Shown one piece after another: positions 1-7,201 of a DNA stretch of 64,000 nucleotides. Numbering within the stretch: position 1 is the first letter of the stretch; each line of letters begins with the position of its first letter. The stretch covers positions 3,906,001 through 3,970,000 of the forward strand of contig NZ_CP016594.1 of the NCBI RefSeq assembly GCF_001698225.1. The letters run 5' to 3'. This DNA comes from Gordonia terrae (lineage in GTDB: Bacteria > Actinomycetota > Actinomycetes > Mycobacteriales > Mycobacteriaceae). The notes below the pieces were generated by a model that saw only the letters and a program-made list of their open reading frames with translations, was not told where the DNA came from and searched no databases. The translations under genes and the position numbers were made by a program.

Positions 1-240
1 CGCGTATCGAGTGTCCTGAAGCGAGCTGGTGTGCAGATGCGGCGACGCTCTCCCACGGCCAAGCAGATCGTTGAGATGCGACGGCTGTACGAGCAGGGCC
101 TGTCACTGGCACAAGTCGGCGAACGAACCGGCTTTGATCACGGCACCGTCTGGCGGTACCTCAAGGAAGCCGGGGTGACCCTTCGTAACAGCAGCGGCCG
201 GCCGGCTCAAGCTGAAACTAAGGCGGAGCTGTCACAGTGA
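1..240 (+). CDS. helix-turn-helix protein of recombinase module, copy 1 (5' end outside window)
   Basis: The reading frame is open from the first base, so the start lies upstream of the window. The visible 79 residues hold the end of one helix-turn-helix (RVSSVLKRAG) and a complete second one (about residues 20-52, with GLSLAQVGERTGFDHGTVWRYL). The fold resembles Hin/resolvase-type DNA-binding domains, but here it is a separate polypeptide rather than the C-terminus of the recombinase. The recombinase start ATG lies 33 nt downstream at 273. A second, complete copy of this gene is at 5606-5971 and differs at roughly one base in ten. Likely role: site recognition for the adjacent serine recombinase (inference). 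Confidence 0.6.
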   Translation, partial: RVSSVLKRAGVQMRRRSPTAKQIVEMRRLYEQGLSLAQVGERTGFDHGTVWRYLKEAGVTLRNSSGRPAQAETKAELSQ

Positions 241-501
241 GAGGGAACGGGTGGGCAGAAAGCGAGCGATTCATGACCACCGCACTTACCTACCTGCGCG
301 TCAGCAGCACCAAACAACTCCGGCCCGATCTGGGCCCAGAAGGACTCTCGATTCCCGCCCAGCGCGCGGCATGTGAGGCCACAGCCCGCGAGCACGGCAT
401 GGAGATCGTCAAGGAGTTCGTCGAACCCGGACGGTCGGGAACCACCATCACGGCACGGCCAGCACTACAGAGCCTGCTCGAGCGAGCCGCCAACGACCCG
501 G
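1..501 (+). repeat. direct repeat, copy 1 (HTH + recombinase N-terminus)
   Basis: This stretch is homologous, at roughly 90 percent by eye, to 5732-6236. Homology begins at the window edge and ends inside the recombinase after the codons for a shared AxxP motif. The two copies are in the same orientation and bracket the nuclease/CD-NTase operon. Confidence 0.75.
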
Positions 502-1514
502 CCGTCGACCACGTCATCGTCTACGACCTATCTCGTCTGGCGCGTAACCGAGCCGACGATGTCGCGATTGTCACGCAGCTCGCGAGCAATGGCGTCACGC
601 TGAGTAGTGCAACAGAGAACGTAGACGCCACACCAGTTGGACAACTCACGCATGGCCTCATTGCCGCCGTTAACGAGTACCGCTCTTCACGAGACGGCGC
701 TGACATCGCGTACAAGATGGGCGAGAAAGCCAAACGCGGCGGGACACTCGGGCGCACCCATCGGCTATACCAACACCCTTGTTCGCCGTGACGGCCGTGA
801 CTCACGCAGCATCGACGTCGACCCGATCCGAGGACCACTGATCCGACAGGCCTTCGAGTTGTTCGTCACCGATCGCTACGGCTACGAGCAGCTCGCCGAC
901 CTCATGCTCGAACGTGGCCTGAGCCGGAGAGATCACGACCTGACTCGGCTCCGCGCTCGATCGGCAAGACCGGCATCGCCCGACTACTTACTAGCCGCTA
1001 CTACCTAGGCCTCATCACCCATGCCGGTACCGAACGAACAGGACAACACCAGCCGCTCGTCAGTCAACGGCTGTTCAACCAGGCGCAGGCAGTCATCGAG
1101 CGGAGGCAGGCCTCTGGCCAGCGACGTAGGAAACTTGACCACTATCTCAAGGGCATCCTCTACTGCGACACCTGTCTGCAAGACAGCAACCACACCCGTC
1201 TACTCAGCTACACCGAGACCACCGGACGGAGCGGCCAACGATTCCAATACTACTACTGCGCCAAGCGGGGCAGAGGGCGCCATACGACCTACATCCCGGC
1301 TAAGCATGCCGAGCGGCACGTTGTAGGAATATGGAACGAGCTCCGGTTGACGCCAAGCTTCCAAGCGGTACTGCAAGATGCGCTCCACCCAGCGCCAGTG
1401 ACCCGGCGACCTGGCCGGAGGTATCGATCAGAATCCGTAGAGGTACGGCGAACCATGAACCAGGCAATCTTCACTTCCATCTATCTCCCTGCCGAGGTGA
1501 CACAGTATGCCTAG
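273..1514 (+). pseudogene. serine recombinase (resolvase/invertase family), two frameshifts
   Basis: The N-terminal catalytic domain begins MTTALTYLRVSSTKQ; the Ser of RVSS is the expected nucleophile, followed by GLSIPAQRAACEA and YDLSRLARN typical of the resolvase fold. The frame breaks near 760 (after GGTLGR), continues one frame over to about 945 with a clear Recombinase-domain segment (IRQAFELFVTDRYGYEQLADLM), then returns to the first frame as GKTGIARLLTSRYYLG and a zinc-ribbon-like stretch with YCDTCL and YYCAKRG, stopping at 1512-1514. About 410 residues would be encoded if intact, so this is a medium-length recombinase. Both frame changes fall inside conserved domains, so they look like real lesions (or sequencing errors) rather than gene boundaries. 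Confidence 0.75.
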
Positions 1515-1797
1515 GCTGACTCAGCGCCAGTATGACGCCAATTACCAACAGCTCCGCGTTATATGGAAAAGCGATCGTGCTCGGCTGCTGCACCTAAGCC
1601 CAACCCACCAAATGGTCCTGCATGAGTACTACCGGTTCACTGAGTCAGTCTGTCCCGACGGTCTCCGCCGACATCGCAAGATAATCGATCGCGCCATTCC
1701 CACGTTGGCACAATCCGCAGGCAGGGCATTAAGAACGGTTAATTCCGAGAACTTGAAACTACATCAACCTAAACCGCTAGTGACACCCTTTGCTTAA
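1507..1797 (+). CDS. small hypothetical protein coupled to the recombinase
   Basis: This 96-residue ORF starts at an ATG overlapping the last eight bases of the recombinase reading frame (ATGCCTAG), a typical translational-coupling arrangement. It is basic, rich in Arg/His/Gln, predicted mostly helical, with no membrane segment and no motif I recognise. Its location suggests an accessory of the recombinase, but its composition drifts into the AT-rich sequence toward the 3' end and its C-terminus may be degraded. Function unknown. Confidence 0.45.
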   Translation: MPRLTQRQYDANYQQLRVIWKSDRARLLHLSPTHQMVLHEYYRFTESVCPDGLRRHRKIIDRAIPTLAQSAGRALRTVNSENLKLHQPKPLVTPFA

Positions 1798-1845
1798 GGA
1801 GCGTCATTCCGGTATTCAAACAACACCTACACGAACTCTCAGGTC

Positions 1846-3240
1846 CTATTTCTCTGAACTCTCTTCTTCCTCGGTTTTAGTTAAAATCGTCTGCCACTCG
1901 GGAGTATCTAACAATATACCTGATGTATTCAGTATTTTGTCACGCCAATATTTGGCCCTTGCAGGATCTTCTTCAATATCGACACGGATAGCAAATAACT
2001 GCAACCCGGTGACGAGACAGTGATCACGCCCTTCGCTGTAAGGCAGCATTTGGTCAGGGAAGTCTTTTTCAGTTCGCAGATCTAACTCAATCTCGCGCCA
2101 TGTGTTCACAACAAGTATTCCCTTGGGCGCAATGCCCAGTTGCTCCATTTCGGTCGCGACCCACTTTTCAAGCTGAGCAGCATACTTCTCAGCCGCACTC
2201 TTTTTCACACCCTTAACTTCGACCACCGCACGCCGCTCGGGAAACTCCACTTTCCAATCATCACGCCCTGGTTCCGGCTCCGTAACAGTGCCGCCAAGCA
2301 ACTGCAGAACTTCCTTTACCTGCAACTCTAGGGCACGACCGGTACCCAGGAACAGTTGATCCTTAGCCTCGGATTCTTCTTGTTCCTGCTTCAAAACAGT
2401 CAGCTTAGTGCGCTCCAGCTCCACGCGTGCCTGCTGCTTTGCAACGGACTGACGTAAAGCAATCTGGCCCTTGGTCGCATATTTCTCGGTCCATGCCGGA
2501 CGAACACTTGTAGCTGTGTTCGACATTTTTTCAATAGCTTCCAATAAATCAGCTTGAATATCTGGAGCCTCGTCAACATAATCTACCTCATCATCATCCC
2601 CTTCTTTGGACTCAGCCAATAAATCCAAAGCCGGCATCAAAATTAATAGACCGCCGTCCTTTGTTTTCAACGATGACCCTACAACACGATCCGTTCGATC
2701 AACTGCTGCGAACTTTACTCCGGGCGCCGAGGTCATTATCGCCTCATAAGAGGCGAAATCCTTGTACTTCCTCAAGAGGGACGCTAGCGGACCATCACCC
2801 TCGGGACTAATTCGAGTTCCGCTCGCTCGCACCAAAGTGAGATCCGAAACAGGCACAGCCGACCATAAATCGACCTTAGCGACCGATCTAGTCGCGGCAC
2901 GGTTGCGTCCTGTCCCGGAATAACTTACTTGCCCGGTCGCGACGTAACATTCCTGAGGTGGGCGCACAATGACGACAACAGTTCGACCGGCCCTAAGGAA
3001 CTCAGCCATCTCCGCTCGCCGACGGGCAATATCAGACTTCAGGCTGACTGATTCATTATCAGAAAGACAATACAAACCCTGATATGTCTGTCCGTAAGCC
3101 CTTCCGGCGTAGCGATGGAAAGTGGATTCAGGATCCCAAATCACGACATCGAAATCGAACACACTCGTGTCACTCTCGAAAGTACTACGGAGCGTATCCT
3201 CCCCGAAGACGGGATCGTAATCAAGTGACAGTAATCTCAT
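1846..3240 (-). CDS. PD-(D/E)XK-type nuclease domain protein, putative defence effector
   Basis: A 464-residue protein, third gene of the minus-strand defence-like operon. Residues 1-110 look like a Rossmann-type alpha/beta domain (FDFDVVIWDP, GRTVVVIVRPP). An acidic linker near 215-230 is followed by a charged coiled-coil-like stretch (about 250-300). The C-terminal third carries a restriction-endonuclease-like core: a Glu in RALELQVKEVL, an Asp in GRDDWKVEF, and VVEVKG around residue 341, i.e. the E...D...ExK pattern. It probably cuts nucleic acid, which is an inference from these residues. It starts 63 nt after the CD-NTase stop and has its own TATAAT six bases before the ATG, so it can probably also be transcribed as a leaderless mRNA. 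Base composition is far more AT-rich than the flanks, suggesting acquisition. It could alternatively be an independent restriction factor. Confidence 0.65.
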   Translation of the reverse strand: MRLLSLDYDPVFGEDTLRSTFESDTSVFDFDVVIWDPESTFHRYAGRAYGQTYQGLYCLSDNESVSLKSDIARRRAEMAEFLRAGRTVVVIVRPPQECYVATGQVSYSGTGRNRAATRSVAKVDLWSAVPVSDLTLVRASGTRISPEGDGPLASLLRKYKDFASYEAIMTSAPGVKFAAVDRTDRVVGSSLKTKDGGLLILMPALDLLAESKEGDDDEVDYVDEAPDIQADLLEAIEKMSNTATSVRPAWTEKYATKGQIALRQSVAKQQARVELERTKLTVLKQEQEESEAKDQLFLGTGRALELQVKEVLQLLGGTVTEPEPGRDDWKVEFPERRAVVEVKGVKKSAAEKYAAQLEKWVATEMEQLGIAPKGILVVNTWREIELDLRTEKDFPDQMLPYSEGRDHCLVTGLQLFAIRVDIEEDPARAKYWRDKILNTSGILLDTPEWQTILTKTEEEESSEK

Positions 3241-3246
3241 GAATCA

Positions 3247-3252
3247 ATTATA
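3247..3252 (-). promoter_or_regulatory. -10 element for leaderless nuclease transcript
   Basis: On the minus strand TATAAT is followed by exactly six bases and then the ATG at 3240. This is the spacing expected when transcription begins at the A of the start codon, common in actinobacteria. No good ribosome-binding site is present between them. Confidence 0.5.
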
Positions 3253-3303
3253 CTTCACCACCTCGAAACTGGTAAAAAACACGACAACCTAGCGACAAAC
3301 ATT

Positions 3304-4662
3304 CTAGGGCCGCCAGAATATTCGTGGATGATGGATGTTGACATAATATGGCTGGCTTTCAGCAACTACTCGATTACCCACCACAACGAATACTTCGACG
3401 AGATGGCTTCCCGTGTAAGAAGTCGACTCCCAATTCTCACGTTCGTCAGGAGACTCTCTCCTATTTGCGAGACGCCCTTTGAAGAAATCTCCGCGAAGAC
3501 CTTGCTGATCGCGCGCATGCTTACCGGTGTTCGTCACTCGCCACCAAATACTTGCCGTCGTCGGCGAGACAAGATCGGCATTGAACTTTATCCATCGACC
3601 CGGGGAAACGAGGCCTCCATCGGATTGGTAGGGACTTAAGCGTTTGTTTCGCTTATTTCCTAGCTGCACCCAAGCCTTAACTGACACACGGTAGCGAGAA
3701 TCATGATGGACGTACCAGTTCATTGCATCGGGAGACTGGGCGTGTGAAGTATCACCGAGCTTGACAGCATACGACGCGGCGTTCTTCTGTACCGCCGGGA
3801 AATCCCCGCCGAAAATATCGCGCCAGTATTCGGTTGCTTCGACGTCGGTCTCGGCGTCGACTGCCAGCTGGACTGTTTCAGCTGCCGACTTCAACTCGCG
3901 TTTGAAGTCCTGGAATGACTCGTTAGTCCATCGAGCAGCCAAGTTCTCGGTAGGTAGAACCGGATTCCATACATCAGGCGCTGATTCGAGGTCGGCAAGG
4001 GCGTCGGCCAGTCCTGTGAATACCGACGCCACACGGTCGGCCGTCGTAGAGGAGGAAGCCGGCATGTGCTCCGAGATCAGTACCTGTAGCACGATCGACT
4101 TGATTGCACCGCGGACGTCCTGGTTCTCGTCTCGCCAACGCTTCAACATCTTGACTGTCTCTCGAAATTCGACACCCTGATCTTCGCACCAACTCGTGTA
4201 CTCGCTGGGGGCGGTTGGATGCCAACCACTGGACTTGCGCGGGGCATCGAGGGGCGCGATCGGGTCATCGCTGACTCGTACCGGCACGACATCTACGTGG
4301 AAGCTTCCGATCTCATCGTCTGCATACTGAATCCGCACACAGGGTTGCTTCGAGGTGAGTTTGCCCGAATAGCGACCGTTGTCGTCGAGCGTTTGGTAGA
4401 GATCCTCGATTGCACTCGTTGCCGAATCCTCAGTCGAAGCGCAGACACAAATGATATCAACGTCGTACTCGCCACCGTCGACCGGTTTGACCGCCGTACC
4501 GTTTGCATATGATCCCTGCAGAAACACTTGCTCATCAGTCAGGTTATAGGTGTCTCGTAGGTACTTCATGAGTGTAGAAGAAGAGCTTTCAATTCGATCG
4601 ACCTGCTTCTGACCGAGTGATATCTTCTCGACAAAACTAGTGAAGCAATCTTCCATGCTCAT
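3304..4662 (-). CDS. CD-NTase (SMODS-type nucleotidyltransferase) with C-terminal sensor-like domain
   Basis: The 452-residue product has the nucleotidyltransferase signature QGSYANGT at residues 49-56 followed by YDVDI (Asp67 and Asp69), and a third acidic residue in HVDVVPV (Asp124); all three metal-binding Asp are present, so it should be catalytically competent. The last ~130 residues (WYVHHDSRYRVSV through the terminal RIFWRP) resemble the AGS-C sensor domain found in some CD-NTase-linked defence proteins. The expected role is synthesis of a cyclic di- or oligonucleotide after phage sensing. ATG 4662 was chosen because GGGGAGA lies nine bases upstream and the upstream gene stops two bases earlier; a longer start at 4710 would overlap that gene. 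No Cap2/Cap3 or HORMA partners are nearby. Confidence 0.8.
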   Translation of the reverse strand: MSMEDCFTSFVEKISLGQKQVDRIESSSSTLMKYLRDTYNLTDEQVFLQGSYANGTAVKPVDGGEYDVDIICVCASTEDSATSAIEDLYQTLDDNGRYSGKLTSKQPCVRIQYADDEIGSFHVDVVPVRVSDDPIAPLDAPRKSSGWHPTAPSEYTSWCEDQGVEFRETVKMLKRWRDENQDVRGAIKSIVLQVLISEHMPASSSTTADRVASVFTGLADALADLESAPDVWNPVLPTENLAARWTNESFQDFKRELKSAAETVQLAVDAETDVEATEYWRDIFGGDFPAVQKNAASYAVKLGDTSHAQSPDAMNWYVHHDSRYRVSVKAWVQLGNKRNKRLSPYQSDGGLVSPGRWIKFNADLVSPTTASIWWRVTNTGKHARDQQGLRGDFFKGRLANRRESPDERENWESTSYTGSHLVEVFVVVGNRVVAESQPYYVNIHHPRIFWRP

Positions 4663-4664
4663 TT

Positions 4665-5189
4665 CTACATGTCTCCCCGGTTCCGCCACATAACAGCAAC
4701 CCATCTCCACGGTTGCGCAGACAGGTGACCTCGAACATCGCGAAGAAAGGTGTCCGCGATTTCACTATTCGACTTCGGATGGGTGTCATTCGGATCAGCG
4801 TTGCCCGTCTTCCCGCGCCGATTCCATGCATCTTGTATCAACGGCAATGTCTCAGACTTGGAAGCTGCGACCAGTTTTCGATAGCTTCGACGCATGTACT
4901 TCGATTCGCTACCGATCCATCCTTCGTAGTAGTCCAACCGCTCCTGGAGATCGTGAAACCTATCGGTTATCAACCGATCCGTCTCTTTCGTGTTATCCCT
5001 ACGCCTAAGTCTGTATAGCATCTCTCGCCACTCGAGCGCAGTGCGATACGCTTCGGCAAACATAGTTCGTTTTCGATCCCTGTGAACGAAGGCTCGTGCA
5101 ATCCATGCGGAAGAAACTGCGACCACAATTGCAGACGTAGCTGCGGTTGCAGCAACGATCAGTTTCACTTCCGTATCAGTCAGACTCAA
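4665..5189 (-). CDS. single-TM protein, putative membrane effector of the CD-NTase
   Basis: The 174-residue protein has one hydrophobic segment at about residues 9-30 (LIVAATAATSAIVVAVSS) with a short N-terminus, then a long charged helical cytoplasmic part (FAEAYRTALEWREMLYRLRR, ERLDYYEGWIG). It starts at TTG 5189 behind GGAGGT and stops two bases before the CD-NTase start, so the two are co-translated. In CBASS operons a small membrane protein next to the CD-NTase is usually the pore-forming or membrane-disrupting effector; the assignment here rests on position and topology, not on a recognised domain. It is shorter and has fewer TM helices than SLATT-type effectors. Confidence 0.6.
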   Translation of the reverse strand: MSLTDTEVKLIVAATAATSAIVVAVSSAWIARAFVHRDRKRTMFAEAYRTALEWREMLYRLRRRDNTKETDRLITDRFHDLQERLDYYEGWIGSESKYMRRSYRKLVAASKSETLPLIQDAWNRRGKTGNADPNDTHPKSNSEIADTFLRDVRGHLSAQPWRWVAVMWRNRGDM

Positions 5190-5226
5190 TTAATTCACCT
5201 CCGAACCCACATTGTGGCATGAACTT

Positions 5227-5232
5227 ATTATA
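5227..5232 (-). promoter_or_regulatory. -10 element of defence-like operon
   Basis: TATAAT on the minus strand lies about 38 bases upstream of the TTG start of the membrane protein in an AT-rich stretch. A clear -35 is not obvious. Confidence 0.4.
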
Positions 5233-5469
5233 TTCTTTTGAAACTGAGCTTAAAATAGCAATATTGCAATAGCGGCTTTAAGCCGACGGTACAGCTGACC
5301 GGTGTCAGAGATTCTATGAGATATCGTACCGATGGCTACCTACCTAATGCGGTTCAAATCACTTTAACGGGGGTGGCTAGCGTATCGTCCAGGTCTGACA
5401 CGACTCGCCAAGAACACGCAAAAAGGCCACGTCGGTACAACGTGACCCCAGTTGAAACTTGCTCAATTA

Positions 5470-5485
5470 TCGAACACGTGTTCGA
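5470..5485. promoter_or_regulatory. perfect 16-bp palindrome, possible operator
   Basis: TCGAACACGTGTTCGA is self-complementary over all 16 bases and sits about 120 bases upstream of the HTH gene, as expected for a dimeric DNA-binding protein or recombinase site. No functional evidence is available. Confidence 0.35.
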
Positions 5486-5605
5486 GTTGGTGGGACTCCT
5501 GATTGAGTACTCAAAGGGGAAAATCGCAGCTCGTAAGGTGGAAACTACCGTTGAGCTGGCGCTGGCTTGTGTGCGTGGCGTGAGAAGTCGGGCAAACCGG
5601 ACCGT

Positions 5606-5971
5606 TTGAGTAAGCCCGCACCTGTGAAAGTCCGGCGGCTCGAGCCGCACGACATCGCCCTCATCTGCCAGCTCTACGAAGACGGCAAGACGGTCTACGA
5701 GGTAGCTGCGGAGATTGGGGTCAGCCGACAACGCGTCTCGAGTGCCCTGAAGCGGGCGGGCGTGCAGATGCGGCGACGCTCCCCCACGGCCAAACAAATC
5801 ACTGAGATGCAACAGCTCTACGAGCAGGGCCTGTCACTGGTGCAGGTGGGCGAACGAACCGGCTTCGATCACGGCACCGTCTGGCACCAGCTACGTGCAG
5901 CTGGTGTCGTGATGCGAGATACCCAGGGTCGGCCGGCTCAAGCTGAAACTCAGGCGGAGCTGTCACAGTGA
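5606..5971 (+). CDS. double helix-turn-helix protein of recombinase module, copy 2
   Basis: About 121 residues with two HTH units: one near residues 14-45 (LICQLYEDGKTVYEVAAEIG, SRQRVSSALKRAG) and one near 58-90 (MQQLYEQGLSLVQVGERTGF). The reading frame opens at TTG 5567; TTG 5606 or GTG 5624 are equally possible starts and none has a strong ribosome-binding site. It ends 32 nt before the recombinase ATG at 6004, the same arrangement as copy 1. Having two HTH motifs in a separate small protein next to a catalytic serine recombinase suggests a split recombinase, with DNA recognition supplied in trans (inference). Confidence 0.6.
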   Translation: MSKPAPVKVRRLEPHDIALICQLYEDGKTVYEVAAEIGVSRQRVSSALKRAGVQMRRRSPTAKQITEMQQLYEQGLSLVQVGERTGFDHGTVWHQLRAAGVVMRDTQGRPAQAETQAELSQ

Positions 5972-6236
5972 GACAGAACGGGTGGGCAGAAAGCGAGCGA
6001 TTCATGACCACCACTGCACTCACCTACTTGCGCGTCAGTAGCACCAAACAACTCCGACCCGACCTCGGCCCAGAAGGACTCTCCATCCCCGCCCAGCGCG
6101 CGGCATGCGAGGCCACAGCCCGCGAGCACGGCATTGAGATCGTGGAGGAGTTCGTTGAACCCGGACGGTCCGGAACCACCATCACGGCACGGCCAGCACG
6201 ACAGAGCGTGCTCAAGCGATCCGCCGACAACCCGAC
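5732..6236 (+). repeat. direct repeat, copy 2 (HTH + recombinase N-terminus)
   Basis: Homologous to 1-501 in the same orientation, with one extra ACC/ACT codon after the recombinase start. Homology stops abruptly near 6236, where unrelated sequence begins, marking a deletion or insertion junction. Confidence 0.75.
6004..6236 (+). pseudogene. serine recombinase N-terminal remnant, copy 2
   Basis: Only about 78 residues of the catalytic domain remain (TALTYLRVSSTKQ to the TTITARPA region). The frame continues to 6567 but encodes unrelated sequence antisense to the SDR gene. The break leaves a recombinase without most of its catalytic domain, so it cannot be active. Confidence 0.75.
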
Positions 6237-6299
6237 GAAGTGCAATGCTCGCGTGGACGCGAACCCCCTACCAGCCATACTGACAGTTGCGGGAGGTCG

Positions 6300-6360
6300 G
6301 TGTCCGGTCTTGGTTACATACCCGCCCACCGGACCATCGCGCGGTTTCCGTACCGGACAC
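6300..6360. terminator. inverted repeat GTGTCCGGT...ACCGGACAC downstream of SDR gene
   Basis: Nine-base arms at 6300-6308 and 6352-6360 are separated by 43 bases. The element lies just beyond the stop of the minus-strand SDR gene and could act as a terminator or a protein-binding site; the long loop argues against a simple hairpin. Confidence 0.25.
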
Positions 6361-6376
6361 AGACCCTCCCAGTGGA

Positions 6377-7201
6377 TTACCCTGCTAGCAGACCTGCGTC
6401 GACGCGGTGGGTCGTGCCAGTCACATAACGCCCCGCATCGGAGACAAGGTAGAGAATCGCTTCGGCGGCGTCCACCGTTTCGATCATCGGCACGGGGAGG
6501 AGATGACTCCCCATCGCCGCAACATCCTCAGGATTGGCCTCCATCCATGCGGCGACTTCGGGGTTGATAACCATCGGTGTCGGCACGCCGGTCGGATGAA
6601 ATGTGTTGATCCGGATCGAATCCCTGGCTAGCCACGCGACCGTTACGTGCATAATTCCCACGACCGCGTGTTTGCTGGCCGCGTACGCCGTGATGGCCTC
6701 CGTCCCGTCACCGCCCCGGCCGCTCAGACCCTGTGTCGAGCTTGTGAGGACGATTGACCCGCCTCGGCCTCCAGCCTTGATGTGCGGGACCGCTGCACGC
6801 ACTGTGTTCCAAACACCGACCGTGTTGACTTCCAAGATGTCGCGAAACATTTCCCCGTTCGGAGAGTCCGGCGACCCCGGAGCCATGATGCCAGCATTCG
6901 CCACGACGATGTCGAGTCTCCCGAACTGGTCACGGGCTTCGTCAAGGGCTTGGGTCAGCGCTCCTGCGTCTCGTACATCGACCTGTGCAGTGAGAATTGT
7001 GCCACCGATATCTCGTACCTGGCTCGCGGTCTCGGCCAGGTCATCGGGGCTGGCCATTGCGTAAGGAACGGATTCGATCTGTTTGCAGATGTCCAACCCC
7101 ACGATCGTCGCCCCTTCGCGCGCCAGGCATAACGCATGCGCCCGGCCCTGCCCTCGCGCGGCACCAGTAACTAGCGCAACCCTTCCTTCAAGCTTGCCCA
7201 T
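6377..7201 (-). CDS. mycofactocin-type SDR family alcohol dehydrogenase
   Basis: A 274-residue short-chain dehydrogenase with the nucleotide-binding motif TGAARGQGRAHA, NAG (VVANAGIM), and the active-site Ser...Tyr-x-x-x-Lys as TSSTQG...YAASKH. The GARGQGR(S/A)HA signature, the longer segment after the second beta strand (DICKQIESVPYAMAS) and NTFHPTGVPTPMV are typical of the mycofactocin-coupled SDR group, nicotinoproteins that hold NAD(H) tightly and include carveol dehydrogenase. A likely role is oxidation of an alicyclic or terpene alcohol. ATG 7201 was chosen; a GTG three bases earlier is equally well placed behind GAGGGGAA. It stands alone, just after the recombinase remnant. Confidence 0.8.
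   Translation of the reverse strand: MGKLEGRVALVTGAARGQGRAHALCLAREGATIVGLDICKQIESVPYAMASPDDLAETASQVRDIGGTILTAQVDVRDAGALTQALDEARDQFGRLDIVVANAGIMAPGSPDSPNGEMFRDILEVNTVGVWNTVRAAVPHIKAGGRGGSIVLTSSTQGLSGRGGDGTEAITAYAASKHAVVGIMHVTVAWLARDSIRINTFHPTGVPTPMVINPEVAAWMEANPEDVAAMGSHLLPVPMIETVDAAEAILYLVSDAGRYVTGTTHRVDAGLLAG

Larger units (their letters stand above)
5190..5605. other. intergenic region with three inverted repeats
   Basis: I see no credible gene here. It holds the operon promoter and three symmetric sequences: GCAATATTGC at 5258-5267, CGGCTT-T-AAGCCG at 5273-5285, and the perfect 16-base palindrome TCGAACACGTGTTCGA at 5470-5485. The first two lie just upstream of the -10 element and could be operator sites. 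The third is closer to the recombinase-associated HTH gene and could be its binding site. Confidence 0.5.
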
